Notes: generated by a model not told the origin, from the sequence alone. A DNA stretch of 64,000 nucleotides from Stenotrophomonas sp. HITSZ_GD (GCF_029543105.1 NZ_JARQXB010000003.1:62001-126000), one strand, 5' to 3'. Counted from the first letter of the stretch, positions 16,573 to 25,138 are shown. Numbers and translations: made by a program.

Positions 16573-17901
16573 CTAAGGCCGGCCCGCGAGCGGCACGCCG
16601 TGCTTGCGGCACAGCCGGTACACCGTGACCCGCGAGACCTGCATGCGCCGCGCGCACGCGCTGACGTTGTATTGGCTTTGGCGCAGATGGTGCAGCAGCG
16701 CATCGCGCTCGGCCTGGTCGCGCGCATGGCCGAGCGGATCGCGCGGTGCGGCCGCTGCCTGCGCCAGCTCCAGGTCGGCATCGTCGATCAGCTCATGCTC
16801 GGCGATCACCGCCGCGCGCTGCACGCGGTTGAGCAGTTCGCGCACGTTGCCCGGCCAGTCGAAGGCGGCCATCGCCTGCCATGCGCGCGGGGTGAAGCCG
16901 CGCGCGCGCGTGGTGTGCTGGGCGCGGAAGCGGTCGAGGAAGTGCTGGGCGAGCAGCGCGATGTCGGTGCCGCGCTCGCGCAGGGCCGGCATCGGCAGGC
17001 GCAGCACGTTGAGGCGGTAATAGAGGTCGCGGCGAAAACGGCCGGCCTCCACCGCCTGCTCCAGCTCCACGTGCGTGGCCGCCAGCACGCGCACGTCCAC
17101 CTTCACCGCCTGGTGGCTGCCGACACGCTCGATGGTGCCTTCCTGCAGCACGCGCAGCAGGTTGGTCTGCGCATCCAGCGGCAGGTCGCCGATTTCGTCC
17201 AGGAACACCGTGCCGCCGCTGGCGGTCTCGAACAGGCCCAGGCGGCGCGCCGAGGCGCCGGTGAAGGCGCCGCGTTCGTGGCCGAACAGTTCCGACTGCA
17301 CCAGGCTGGCGGGCAGCGCGCCACAGTTCACCGCCACGAAGGCGCGGTGGCCGCGTGCGGAGAGCTCGTGGATCGCATGCGCGGCCACTTCCTTGCCGGT
17401 GCCGGTTTCGCCGGTCACCAGCACCGGCAGGTCCACCGGGGCGAACTTGCGCAGCTTGGCGTGGGTGGCGCGCATGATCGAGCTGTCGCCGATCAACGCC
17501 TCCACGCCGTGGCGCGGCTGCGCTGCCACCGGGGTTTCGAGCAGGCGCAGCGCCTGCACGATGCGGCGTGGGTCCAACGGGCTGGGAAAGGTTTCGATGC
17601 AGTGGTCGAGCAGGTGGCCCAGGGCGTCGTCGTCGTTGGCGCCGACCGGCGTGATCGCCATCAGCGACAGGTAGCCGTGCGCATCGAGCAGACGCTGCAC
17701 GCCGGCGAGGTCGGTGCCGCGCTCGCGCAGATCGACCAGGCCGACGACGAGGTCGTCGCTGCGCAGTCCGATGCCGGCGTCATCGTCGGACTCGACGATG
17801 CGCAGCCGCCAGCCGGCGGCGGCGAGCACTTCGCGTTCCTGCGCCTGCGGCCGGCCAAACCAGATGACACAACGCCGGGTGAAGTCGGGTAGGGCTGCCA
17901 T
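16573..17901 (-). CDS. Sigma-54 enhancer-binding protein with degenerate receiver domain (VpsR-like)
   Basis: This 442-residue regulator has an N-terminal receiver-like domain (1-125) without an obvious acidic phosphorylation pocket. An AAA+ domain follows with Walker A GETGTGKE (164-171), the sigma-54 contact loop GAFTGA (211-216) and Walker B TVFLDEI. A Fis-type helix-turn-helix ends it (NVSACARRMQVSRVTVYRLC). Vibrio VpsR, a biofilm activator with this architecture, responds to c-di-GMP; the same input here is only inference. The ATG at 17901 has an AGGAAG ribosome site; the longer frame to 18072 lacks one. It converges on the amyloid operon, whose promoter is sigma-54 type, so it is the likely activator. 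Confidence 0.9.
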   Translation of the reverse strand: MAALPDFTRRCVIWFGRPQAQEREVLAAAGWRLRIVESDDDAGIGLRSDDLVVGLVDLRERGTDLAGVQRLLDAHGYLSLMAITPVGANDDDALGHLLDHCIETFPSPLDPRRIVQALRLLETPVAAQPRHGVEALIGDSSIMRATHAKLRKFAPVDLPVLVTGETGTGKEVAAHAIHELSARGHRAFVAVNCGALPASLVQSELFGHERGAFTGASARRLGLFETASGGTVFLDEIGDLPLDAQTNLLRVLQEGTIERVGSHQAVKVDVRVLAATHVELEQAVEAGRFRRDLYYRLNVLRLPMPALRERGTDIALLAQHFLDRFRAQHTTRARGFTPRAWQAMAAFDWPGNVRELLNRVQRAAVIAEHELIDDADLELAQAAAAPRDPLGHARDQAERDALLHHLRQSQYNVSACARRMQVSRVTVYRLCRKHGVPLAGRP

Positions 17902-18152
17902 GCACTTCCTGTCACGCTTGGAGCTGCGCGTGGGCGGAGCGCTGGAGCCGCGGTCACGTGTTCCGGCCAGGCCGCCCCCTGTCCGGTCGATGCCCTTGCG
18001 CGCGCGTGCGGCGCCCGGCACATCGCCTCTGCCACCCTTGCCGGAAGCTCCGGGGGCGGACACCCCTGTCAACGCATGTCATGGAACAGACCGGACAGCG
18101 GGGTGCCCGCGGCGGCGTGGCACACTGGGCGTCCCTGACCTGGAGGCCAGCC

Positions 18153-18638
18153 GTGAGTGGCGAGCAGCGCGAACTGAATTTCCGTTTCCTGGCCGAGCCG
18201 AACGACGTGAACTTCGGCGGCAAGGTCCACGGCGGCGTGGTCATGAAGTGGATCGACCAGGTGGGTTTCGCGGCCGCCAGCGGCTGGAGCAGCCACTATT
18301 GCGTCACCGTGGCGGTGGGCGGCATCCGCTTCGTGGCGCCGATCCTGATCGGCGACGTGGTGACGGTATCGGCCAAGCTGGTCTACACCGGCCGTACGAG
18401 CATGCACTTCGCCATCGACGTGCGCGCGCGCAATCCCACCGGCGGCGCTTCGCGGTTGTGCACCCATTGCATCATCGTGTTCGTGGCGATGGGCGATGAC
18501 CACGCCACGCCGGTGGAAGTGCCGAGCTGGCGCCCGGACACCGAGCAGGATTGCCGCCTGGCCGAGTACGCGCTGAAGGTGATGGAGCTGAGCAAGGGCA
18601 TCGAGGACACCATCGCGCAATACCAGGGCGGCGGCTGA
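18153..18638 (+). CDS. Acyl-CoA thioesterase (hotdog fold)
   Basis: This 161-residue single hotdog-domain protein shows the YciA/cytosolic acyl-CoA hydrolase signature: FLAEPNDVNFGGKVHGGVVMKWIDQVGFAAAS, with the Asn/Gly-rich active-site stretch, then IRFVAPILIGDVV and the conserved TSMHFAIDVRARNP. It hydrolyses acyl-CoA thioesters in the cytoplasm; chain-length preference is unknown. The GTG at 18153 with a TGGAGG ribosome site is the best start. A terminator follows. Confidence 0.9.
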   Translation: MSGEQRELNFRFLAEPNDVNFGGKVHGGVVMKWIDQVGFAAASGWSSHYCVTVAVGGIRFVAPILIGDVVTVSAKLVYTGRTSMHFAIDVRARNPTGGASRLCTHCIIVFVAMGDDHATPVEVPSWRPDTEQDCRLAEYALKVMELSKGIEDTIAQYQGGG

Positions 18639-18665
18639 GCCTTTCCTCGCCGTGCCCGGCGCCAT

Positions 18666-18694
18666 GAAAAAGGCCGCGCGATGCGCGGCCTTCT
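18666..18694. terminator. Bidirectional terminator
   Basis: The stem GGCCGCGC / GCGCGGCC with a GAT loop is preceded by AAAAA and followed by TTCT. It lies between the convergent thioesterase and NlpC/P60 genes. Confidence 0.82.
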
Positions 18695-18715
18695 CGTTGC
18701 AGCGGGTTGCCGGTC

Positions 18716-19456
18716 TTATAGCACCCGGCGGGCCTGCACGAACTTCTCGCTCCAGTAGCCGCTGGCCAGCGTGTCGATCTGCACGTCCTTGCCACGGCTC
18801 GGCGCATGCAGGAAACGGCCGTCGCCGACGTAGATGCCGACGTGGTCCACGCGGCCGCGACGGCCGAAGAACACCAGGTCGCCGGCGGTCAGCGAGTTGC
18901 GGTCCTTGATCAGCGCGGCGGCATCGTCACGCGCCATCTCGCGCGAAACGCGCGGCAACTCGATGCCCAGGGCGGTCTTGAACACGTAGCCGACCAGGCC
19001 GCTGCAGTCGAAGCCGTCCGGCGAGGTGCCGCCCCAGCGGTAGGGCGTGCCCAGCAGGCCCATGGCGCGCTTGAGGATGCTCTGGACCTGGCCGTCGTTG
19101 ACGGCGATCTCGGCGCGGTCGGCCGCGCTCTGCGAAACGTCGTAGTTGGCCAGCAGGCGGCTGAGGTCGCCGGCGAACATCGCCGAGCGGTCCATCAGGG
19201 GAATGGTGTCGTTGCCGGCCAGTCGGGGCAGCAGGGCGGCCAGGGTGGCTGTGGCGGCGGCATCGGCGCGGCTGCGCGGGGCGGCCGGGGCGGTGGAAGC
19301 GGGGTCCTGCGAAGCGAGCTCGGGGCTGGCGGCGGCCTTGTCCGCGTTCTGGGCCAGAACCGGGGCGGCGGCCAGGCAGAGCACGGAAGCGCAGAGCAGG
19401 CGGAGCGGTTTCTGGAAAGAGAAACGCGAGGTGAAAGTCGGGTCGTCGGTCGTCAC
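18716..19456 (-). CDS. Exported NlpC/P60 (C40) peptidoglycan hydrolase
   Basis: The 246-residue protein has an N-terminal signal peptide (hydrophobic residues 18-34, cleavage near VLAQ), a variable linker and a C-terminal NlpC/P60 domain. Motifs are TPYRWGGTSPDGFDCSGLV with the catalytic Cys, GDLVFF and VDHVGIYVGDGRFLHAPS with the catalytic His. Such enzymes cleave D-glutamyl-diaminopimelate bonds in cell-wall stem peptides. The start is a GTG at 19456 with a poor ribosome site. A related gene lies immediately upstream on the same strand. Confidence 0.93.
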   Translation of the reverse strand: MTTDDPTFTSRFSFQKPLRLLCASVLCLAAAPVLAQNADKAAASPELASQDPASTAPAAPRSRADAAATATLAALLPRLAGNDTIPLMDRSAMFAGDLSRLLANYDVSQSAADRAEIAVNDGQVQSILKRAMGLLGTPYRWGGTSPDGFDCSGLVGYVFKTALGIELPRVSREMARDDAAALIKDRNSLTAGDLVFFGRRGRVDHVGIYVGDGRFLHAPSRGKDVQIDTLASGYWSEKFVQARRVL

Positions 19457-19565
19457 GCGGGAATCACATTGCGGCAGGCGATGCGCGATGATGCCCCGGT
19501 GAAGGGTGCGTGAGGTTCAATTTCCGTTAAAGTTTCGTTTTATGTGACGTGCGACACGTCACAAT

Positions 19566-20117
19566 TCAGTGGAGAACCCGTTTTGCGCCGCTGTAGTGGT
19601 CCCGCCAGTAGACCCCGTCCAGCGTATCCAGGCGGACGGTCCCGCCGGTGCTGGGGGCGTGGACGAACCGCCCTTCGCCGACATAGATGCCCACGTGCGA
19701 CACGCTGCCGCGGCTGCCGAAGAACACCAGGTCCCCGGCCGCCAGCCGTTCCGGGGCGATCTTCGGGCCCTGGAGGGCGGCCAGCTCGGAGGAGCTGCGC
19801 GGCAGCCGCAGGTCGAGCATGTCGCGGTAGACGTAGGTCACCAGCCCGCTGCAGTCGAAGCCGCCTTCGGGGGTGTTGCCGCCGTAGCGATAGGGCGTGC
19901 CGACCAGGCCGAGCGCCCGCATGAGCACCGCATTGGCGGCCGCCGGGTCGGCCGGGGCGACCTGCGGCCATACCCGCGGCGCGGGCGCGGCGGCCTTGCG
20001 CGGCGGCGGCTGGCTGGCGCAACCGGCCAGCGCGGTGGCGAGCACGAGCAGGACGGGGAGGGCGAGGCGCCGCCAGGGGGCGACGCGCGGGGGCGGAACG
20101 GCTGGCTTGTTCTGCAT
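19566..20117 (-). CDS. NlpC/P60 (C40) lipoprotein hydrolase
   Basis: This 183-residue protein has a lipoprotein signal (lipobox ALAGC near residue 28) and a C40 domain. Motifs are TPYRYGGNTPEGGFDCSGLV with the catalytic Cys, GDLVFFGSRGSVSHVGIYVGEGRFVHAPS with the His, and a C-terminal YWRDHYSGAKRVL. It is close in sequence to the following gene and probably a tandem duplicate that differs in its anchor. The frame extends upstream without interruption, but the ATG at 20117 gives a proper lipoprotein signal. Confidence 0.92.
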   Translation of the reverse strand: MQNKPAVPPPRVAPWRRLALPVLLVLATALAGCASQPPPRKAAAPAPRVWPQVAPADPAAANAVLMRALGLVGTPYRYGGNTPEGGFDCSGLVTYVYRDMLDLRLPRSSSELAALQGPKIAPERLAAGDLVFFGSRGSVSHVGIYVGEGRFVHAPSTGGTVRLDTLDGVYWRDHYSGAKRVLH

Positions 20118-20225
20118 CGAGCCCGGATAATGCGCGGTTTGAATGGCCGCCATCATGGCGGCGACCCCGGCGGCCGACAAGCCGTCCCAACGTCTGCCAC
20201 CGGGCAGCCTCCAGCCAGAGCCATC

Positions 20226-20705
20226 ATGAAGATCGAAAAAGACCGCGTCGTCCGTTTCCACTACACCGTCTCGGAGGTCGGCCAGGCGCCGATCGAGAGC
20301 TCCAAGGACCGCGAGCCGCTGGCGATCCTGGTGGGCCACGGCAACATCATCCCGGGCCTGGAGAAGGCGATGATGGACAAGGAAGCCGGCGAGCACCTCA
20401 GCGTGGACGTGCCGGCCGCCGACGCCTACGGCGAGCGCCGCGACGGCCTGAGCCAGCGCGTGCCCAAGAAGCACTTCGGCAACACCAAGCTGGCCCCGGG
20501 CATGCAGGTCGTGCTGCAGACCAACTTCGGGCCGCGCGCGGTCACCGTGGAGAAGGTCGGCATGAGCGTGGTGGACGTGGACCTCAACCACCCGATGGCC
20601 GGCAAGGACCTGCACTTCGACGTGGAGATCGTGGACGTGCGCGAGGCCAGCGCCGAGGAAGTCGAGCACGGCCACGTGCACGGCGACGGCGGCCACCACC
20701 ACTAA
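20226..20705 (+). CDS. slyD: SlyD-type FKBP peptidyl-prolyl isomerase
   Basis: This 159-residue cytoplasmic FKBP has the SlyD layout: VVRFHYTVSE, HGNIIPGLEKAMMDKEAGE flanking the insert-in-flap region, a DVPAADAYGERRDGLSQRVPK segment, and NHPMAGKDLHFDVEIVDVREA. It ends in a short His-rich tail (HGHVHGDGGHHH) that may bind nickel, though much shorter than in Escherichia coli SlyD. A terminator follows. Confidence 0.93.
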   Translation: MKIEKDRVVRFHYTVSEVGQAPIESSKDREPLAILVGHGNIIPGLEKAMMDKEAGEHLSVDVPAADAYGERRDGLSQRVPKKHFGNTKLAPGMQVVLQTNFGPRAVTVEKVGMSVVDVDLNHPMAGKDLHFDVEIVDVREASAEEVEHGHVHGDGGHHH

Positions 20706-20722
20706 GCCCCGCCCGCTTTTCC

Positions 20723-20756
20723 CGCGCGGCCCGCTTCGGCGGGCCGCGCGCGTTTT
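20723..20756 (+). terminator. Rho-independent terminator after slyD
   Basis: The stem CGCGCGGCCCGC / GCGGGCCGCGCG with a TTCG tetraloop is followed by CGTTTT. Confidence 0.88.
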
Positions 20757-20785
20757 GCGGCCCGCGCTCCCGCTATGGTGTCGCC

Positions 20786-22012
20786 ATGAACACGCCCCGC
20801 CTGCTGCCGGTCGCGCCCGCCGAGCGCATCGTCCTGCTCGATGTGCTGCGGGGTTTCGCGCTGCTGGGCATCCTGCTGATGAACATCGAGGGCTTCGCTG
20901 GCCCGCTCAACAGCGCGTTGACCGGCGTGGACCCGGCGCTGTCCGGTGCCGACCGCCTGGCCGACGCGCTGGTGTACTTCTTCGTCCAGGGCAAGTTCTA
21001 CACGCTGTTCTCGCTGCTGTTCGGCATGGGCTTTGCGGTGATGTCCGGCCGCGCCGAGCAGGCGCGGCGCGCATTCGTGCCGGTCTACCTGCGCCGCAGC
21101 GCCGGCCTGCTGGTGATCGGGCTGGCGCATGCGCTGCTGGTGTGGTCCGGCGACATCCTGGTCAGCTATGCGCTGCTCTCGCTGCTGCTGCTGGCCTTTG
21201 CCGAGGCGCCGACGCGCTGGCTGCCGGCGATGGGCTTGATCGTGTACCTGTTCGCCTCCTGCTGGGTGCTGCTGTTCGGGCTCATCGGCACGTGGATGCA
21301 GCACGATGCGGCGTTCCAGCAGCAGCTGGCGCAGGTCGGCGTGCAATGGCAGCAGGCGGTGGAGGCGCAGCGTCAGGCGTTCGGGGCCGGCAGCTACGCG
21401 CAGGCCACGCTGCAACGCGTGCACGACCTGGGCGAATCGCTGCGCGGCCTGCTGGTCAACGGCCCGGCCATGCTCGGCATGTTCCTGCTGGGCGCCTGGT
21501 TCCTGCGCAGCGGGGTGATCGCCGCACCGGAGCGGCATGCGCGGTTGTTCGCGTGGCTGCGCTGGGGTGCGTTGCCGCTGGGTATCGGGCTGATGGCCGC
21601 CAGCTACGCGATCTCGCCGTGGATGGACCCGGTGCGCCTGGACCTGGCCGCCTCCACGGGCTGGGTGCTGGGCTCTGTCGCCAACCTGCTCATGTGCCTG
21701 GGCTACCTGGCATGGGTGACGCGTGCGGCCCATGGGCTGCGCGGGCTCGCGCCGGCCGGGCGCATGGCGCTCAGCAACTACCTGTTGCAGTCGCTGGTGT
21801 GCACGCTGCTGTTCTACGGCTATGGCGCCGGCTGGTTCGAACGCATGCCGCGCGCGTGGCAGGTGCCGTTCGCGCTGGCGCTGTTCGCCGTGCAGGTGCT
21901 GCTGAGCCACGCGTGGCTGCGCTGGTTCCGCTTCGGCCCGGTGGAATGGCTGTGGCGCGGCTTCACCTACCTGCAGTGGCCGCCGCTGCGCCGGCGCCAC
22001 GGCGCGGCTTGA
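20786..22012 (+). CDS. DUF418 (YeiB-type) multi-pass membrane protein
   Basis: This 408-residue protein has about eight hydrophobic segments. It shows the family start IVLLDVLRGFALLGILLMNI, the YFFVQGKFYTLFSLLFGMGF block, and a C-terminal DUF418 domain with PAGRMALSNYLLQSL and FGPVEWLWR. YeiB-like proteins are of unknown function, with possible acyl or small-molecule transport. The promoter region is 30 bases, so initiation may be just downstream of the slyD terminator. Confidence 0.93.
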   Translation: MNTPRLLPVAPAERIVLLDVLRGFALLGILLMNIEGFAGPLNSALTGVDPALSGADRLADALVYFFVQGKFYTLFSLLFGMGFAVMSGRAEQARRAFVPVYLRRSAGLLVIGLAHALLVWSGDILVSYALLSLLLLAFAEAPTRWLPAMGLIVYLFASCWVLLFGLIGTWMQHDAAFQQQLAQVGVQWQQAVEAQRQAFGAGSYAQATLQRVHDLGESLRGLLVNGPAMLGMFLLGAWFLRSGVIAAPERHARLFAWLRWGALPLGIGLMAASYAISPWMDPVRLDLAASTGWVLGSVANLLMCLGYLAWVTRAAHGLRGLAPAGRMALSNYLLQSLVCTLLFYGYGAGWFERMPRAWQVPFALALFAVQVLLSHAWLRWFRFGPVEWLWRGFTYLQWPPLRRRHGAA

Positions 22013-22056
22013 ACGCACGCCTGCCGCGATGCGGCGCGGCGCTCTACACTTCACGC

Positions 22057-23307
22057 GTGAGCATTCCCCGCGACGATGTCCTGGTGATCGGCGGCGGCGC
22101 GATCGGCCTGGCCTGTGCGCTGGCGCTGGTCGAGGCCGGCCGCGGCGTGCGCGTGCTGGAGGCCGGTCGCGTGGGCGGGGCCACCTCGCACGGCAACTGC
22201 GGCACGATCACGCCCAGCCATGCGCCGCCGCTCGCCGCGCCGGGCATGCCGTGGCAGGCATTGCGCTGGATGTTCACGCCCGACGCGCCGCTGTACGTGC
22301 CGCCGCGCCTGGATCCGGCGCTGTGGCGTTGGTTCGCGCGCTTCGCCGCGCGTTGCAACCTGCGCGACTGGCGCCGCAGCACGCTCGGCCGCGCGGCGCT
22401 GCTCAACGATTCGGCGCAGCGCCTGCATGCGTGGATCGAGCGCTACGGCCTGGACTGCGAATACCGCCAGGACGGCCTGGACTACGTTTTCCGCGACGAA
22501 CGCAACTACCGCCATTACCTGCGCGAATGCGAGACGCTGGAAGCACTCGGCGTGCGCACCGAGGCGATCGACGGCGCCGCGTACGCGGCCGGCGATGCGG
22601 CCTTCCGCGGTGGCCTGGCCGGTGCGATCCGCTTCCCCGGCGATGGTCACCTGCGCCCGGATCGCTACACCGATGGCCTGGCCCGCGCGCTGCGCGAACG
22701 CGGCGGGGAGATCGACGAGCAGGTGCGCGTGGAAGCGCTGGCGCCGGATACCGATGGCGTGCGCGTCACCACCTCGCACGGCGTGCGCCAGGCGCGCGAC
22801 GTGCTGATCGCCACTGGCCCGTGGTCGCCGCAGCTGGCCGCCGCGGTAGGCCTGCGCCTGCCGGTGCAGGCCGGCAAGGGCTATTCGATCACCTACAGCC
22901 GCCCGGCGGTGGCGCCCAAGCGACCCGTGGTGCTCAAGGACCGCTGGGTGTTCGTGACACCGTGGGAGAGCGGCCTGCGCGTGGGCAGCACGATGGAATT
23001 CTCCGGCTACGACACGCGCCTGAACGACACGCGCCTGGCCGCGCTGGAGCGCGCTGCCGCCGAATACCTGCACGAACCGGCCGGCCTGCAGGTGCAGGAG
23101 CGCTGGTATGGCTGGCGCCCGATGACCTGGGACGACCTGCCGGCGCTGGGCCGCGTGCCGCGCCACGCGCACGTCTGGCTCGCGGCCGGGCATGGCATGC
23201 TCGGCATCAGCATGAGCAGCGCGACGGGACACCTGATGGCCGACCTGATGACCGGGCGCGACCCGGCGATAGACCCTTACCCCTACCGCCCGGAGCGTTT
23301 CGCATGA
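22057..23307 (+). CDS. DadA-like D-amino-acid/FAD-dependent oxidoreductase
   Basis: This 416-residue flavoprotein has an N-terminal Rossmann motif VLVIGGGAIGLACALAL and the DAO-family blocks SHGNCGTITPSHAPPLAAPG, GKGYSITYS and GWRPMTWDDLPALG, then LAAGHGMLGISMSSATG near the end. This matches the D-amino-acid dehydrogenase small subunit family; the amine substrate is not determined. The start is a GTG at 22057 by comparison with the family N-terminus; no good ribosome site is visible. Its stop overlaps the next start by four bases. Confidence 0.9.
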   Translation: MSIPRDDVLVIGGGAIGLACALALVEAGRGVRVLEAGRVGGATSHGNCGTITPSHAPPLAAPGMPWQALRWMFTPDAPLYVPPRLDPALWRWFARFAARCNLRDWRRSTLGRAALLNDSAQRLHAWIERYGLDCEYRQDGLDYVFRDERNYRHYLRECETLEALGVRTEAIDGAAYAAGDAAFRGGLAGAIRFPGDGHLRPDRYTDGLARALRERGGEIDEQVRVEALAPDTDGVRVTTSHGVRQARDVLIATGPWSPQLAAAVGLRLPVQAGKGYSITYSRPAVAPKRPVVLKDRWVFVTPWESGLRVGSTMEFSGYDTRLNDTRLAALERAAAEYLHEPAGLQVQERWYGWRPMTWDDLPALGRVPRHAHVWLAAGHGMLGISMSSATGHLMADLMTGRDPAIDPYPYRPERFA

Positions 23308-24665
23308 GCCATGGCCACGACTACGACGTGCTGGTGATCGGCGGCGGTTCCGGCGGCCTGGCCGCCGCGTTCCGCGCCGCCCAGCACGGCGCGCGCGTCG
23401 CGCTGATGGAGCCGGGCGAGCTCGGCGGCACCTGCGTCAACATCGGCTGCGTGCCGAAGAAGGCGATGTGGCTGGCCGCCGACCTGGCCAGCAAGATGGA
23501 ACTGGCCGCGGCCATCGGCTTCGATGTCGCCCCGCCGCGGTTGTCGTGGAAGGAGCTGGTCGCCCATCGCCAGGGCTACATCGCCAACATCCATGCCAGC
23601 TACCGCCGCCGCCTGGACGCGGACGGCATCGTGCTGATGCCCCAGCGCGGCCATTTCATCGACGCGCATACCGTGTCCTGCGCCGACGGCGTGCACACCA
23701 GCGCGGACCACATCGTCATCGCCACCGGTGCGCACCCGCTGCGCCCGCGGCTCGAGGGCGCAGAACTGGGCAGCGTCTCGGACGATTTCTTCAACCTGTG
23801 CGCCGCGCCGGAACACGTCGCCATCGTCGGCGGTGGCTATATCGCCGTCGAGCTGGCGGGCCTGCTGCAGGCACTGGGCAGCCGCGTGCACTTGCTCGTG
23901 CAGGGCCAGCAGTTGCTGGGCCGCTTCGATGCGGAGGTGACCGCGCAATTGGCCGAGAACCTGCGCCAGCAGGGCGTGCGCGTGCACTTCGAGTACCGCG
24001 CCAACCGGCTGTGGCGCGACGAAGGTGGCGCACTGCGCCTGGGCGGCACCGGCGAGTTGTGCGCCGAACAGCGCTTTGACCAGGTGTTCTTCGCCATCGG
24101 CCGCCGCGGCAACACGCAGGGCCTGGGCCTGGAGCGGGTGGGCGTGGCGCTGGGCGAGCATGGCGAGGTGGTCGTGGACGAGTACCAGGACACCGCGGTG
24201 CCAAGCATCCATGCGGTGGGCGACGTGGCCGGCAAGGTCGGGCTGACGCCGGTGGCCATTGCCGCCGCCCGCAAGCTGATGGACCGGTTGTACGGCGGGC
24301 GCCCGGACGCCCGCCTCGATTACGACAACGTGCCCAGCGTGGTGTTCTCGCATCCGCCGCTCGGCGCGGTGGGCCTGGCCGAGGAAGAGGCGCGCGCGCA
24401 ATTCGGCGAGCAGGTGCGCGTTTACACCAGCAACTTCCGACCGATGCTGCACGCGCTGGCCGATTCGCCGCAACGCAGCCTGTTCAAGCTGGTGTGCGTG
24501 GGCGAGGAGGAGCGCGTCGTCGGCATCCACCTGCTCGGCGAGGGCGCGGACGAGATGCTGCAGGGTTTCGCGGTCGCGCTGAAGATGGGCGTGACCAAGC
24601 GCCAGTTCGAGGACACGGTGGCGATCCATCCCACCTCGTCCGAAGAAGTGGTGCTGATGCGCTGA
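23304..24665 (+). CDS. gor: Glutathione-disulfide reductase
   Basis: This 453-residue pyridine nucleotide-disulfide oxidoreductase has the redox pair Cys44/Cys49 in GGTCVNIGCVPKK, GGGYIAVELAG for nucleotide binding and the C-terminal HPTSSEE with the catalytic His-Glu, all typical of glutathione reductase. The residues that bind the NADPH 2'-phosphate in the Escherichia coli enzyme (Arg198, Arg204) align with Gln201 and Gly207; an Arg lies one residue later (208). Cofactor preference may therefore differ. It is translationally coupled to the DadA-like gene. Confidence 0.92.
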   Translation: MSHGHDYDVLVIGGGSGGLAAAFRAAQHGARVALMEPGELGGTCVNIGCVPKKAMWLAADLASKMELAAAIGFDVAPPRLSWKELVAHRQGYIANIHASYRRRLDADGIVLMPQRGHFIDAHTVSCADGVHTSADHIVIATGAHPLRPRLEGAELGSVSDDFFNLCAAPEHVAIVGGGYIAVELAGLLQALGSRVHLLVQGQQLLGRFDAEVTAQLAENLRQQGVRVHFEYRANRLWRDEGGALRLGGTGELCAEQRFDQVFFAIGRRGNTQGLGLERVGVALGEHGEVVVDEYQDTAVPSIHAVGDVAGKVGLTPVAIAAARKLMDRLYGGRPDARLDYDNVPSVVFSHPPLGAVGLAEEEARAQFGEQVRVYTSNFRPMLHALADSPQRSLFKLVCVGEEERVVGIHLLGEGADEMLQGFAVALKMGVTKRQFEDTVAIHPTSSEEVVLMR

Positions 24666-24713
24666 CGCCGCGCGGCCGGCACACTGTCGGCCCGCGTCCG
24701 CCAGGAGCCGCCG

Positions 24714-25103
24714 ATGCCCATCGCCCGCAAGCCCGCCGCCCCCCGCGCGCCCAAGCCGGCCCCCATGCCGGCCGACGAGGCGCGGCTGCGCATCCTGCGC
24801 GCCATCCGCGCCATTCCCGCCGGCCAGGTGGCGGGCTACGGCGAGGTGGCCGCGCGCGCCGGGTTGCCCGGGCGTGCGCGGTTGGTGGCGCGGGTGCTCG
24901 GCGGCAACGGCGACCCCGACCTGCCGTGGCACCGCGTGCTGCGCTCGGATGGGCGCATCGCCATGCCGGAAGGCTCGCGTGGCTGGCGCGAGCAGAGCCA
25001 GCGGCTGCGCGCCGAGGGCGTGCGGGTCGAACGCGGGAGAGTGAAGCGCGCCCCACCGGCGAAGACGCTGGACGCGGCACTGTGGGGGCCGCCGCAGGGC
25101 TAG
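24714..25103 (+). CDS. Alkyltransferase-like protein (Atl), MGMT fold without the alkyl-acceptor Cys
   Basis: This 129-residue protein has the DNA-binding half of O6-alkylguanine transferases: AIPAGQVAGYGEVAARAGLP and VLGGNGDPDLPWHRVL. The PCHRV active site reads PWHRV (Trp72), the hallmark of Atl proteins. These flag alkylated guanines for nucleotide excision repair and cannot repair them directly. The N-terminal 20 residues are Pro/Ala/Lys-rich. It lies downstream of gor and upstream of a rhomboid gene. Confidence 0.93.
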   Translation: MPIARKPAAPRAPKPAPMPADEARLRILRAIRAIPAGQVAGYGEVAARAGLPGRARLVARVLGGNGDPDLPWHRVLRSDGRIAMPEGSRGWREQSQRLRAEGVRVERGRVKRAPPAKTLDAALWGPPQG

Positions 25104-25138
25104 CGGCTATGATGGGGACGGTTCCCAAGGATGCTTCC

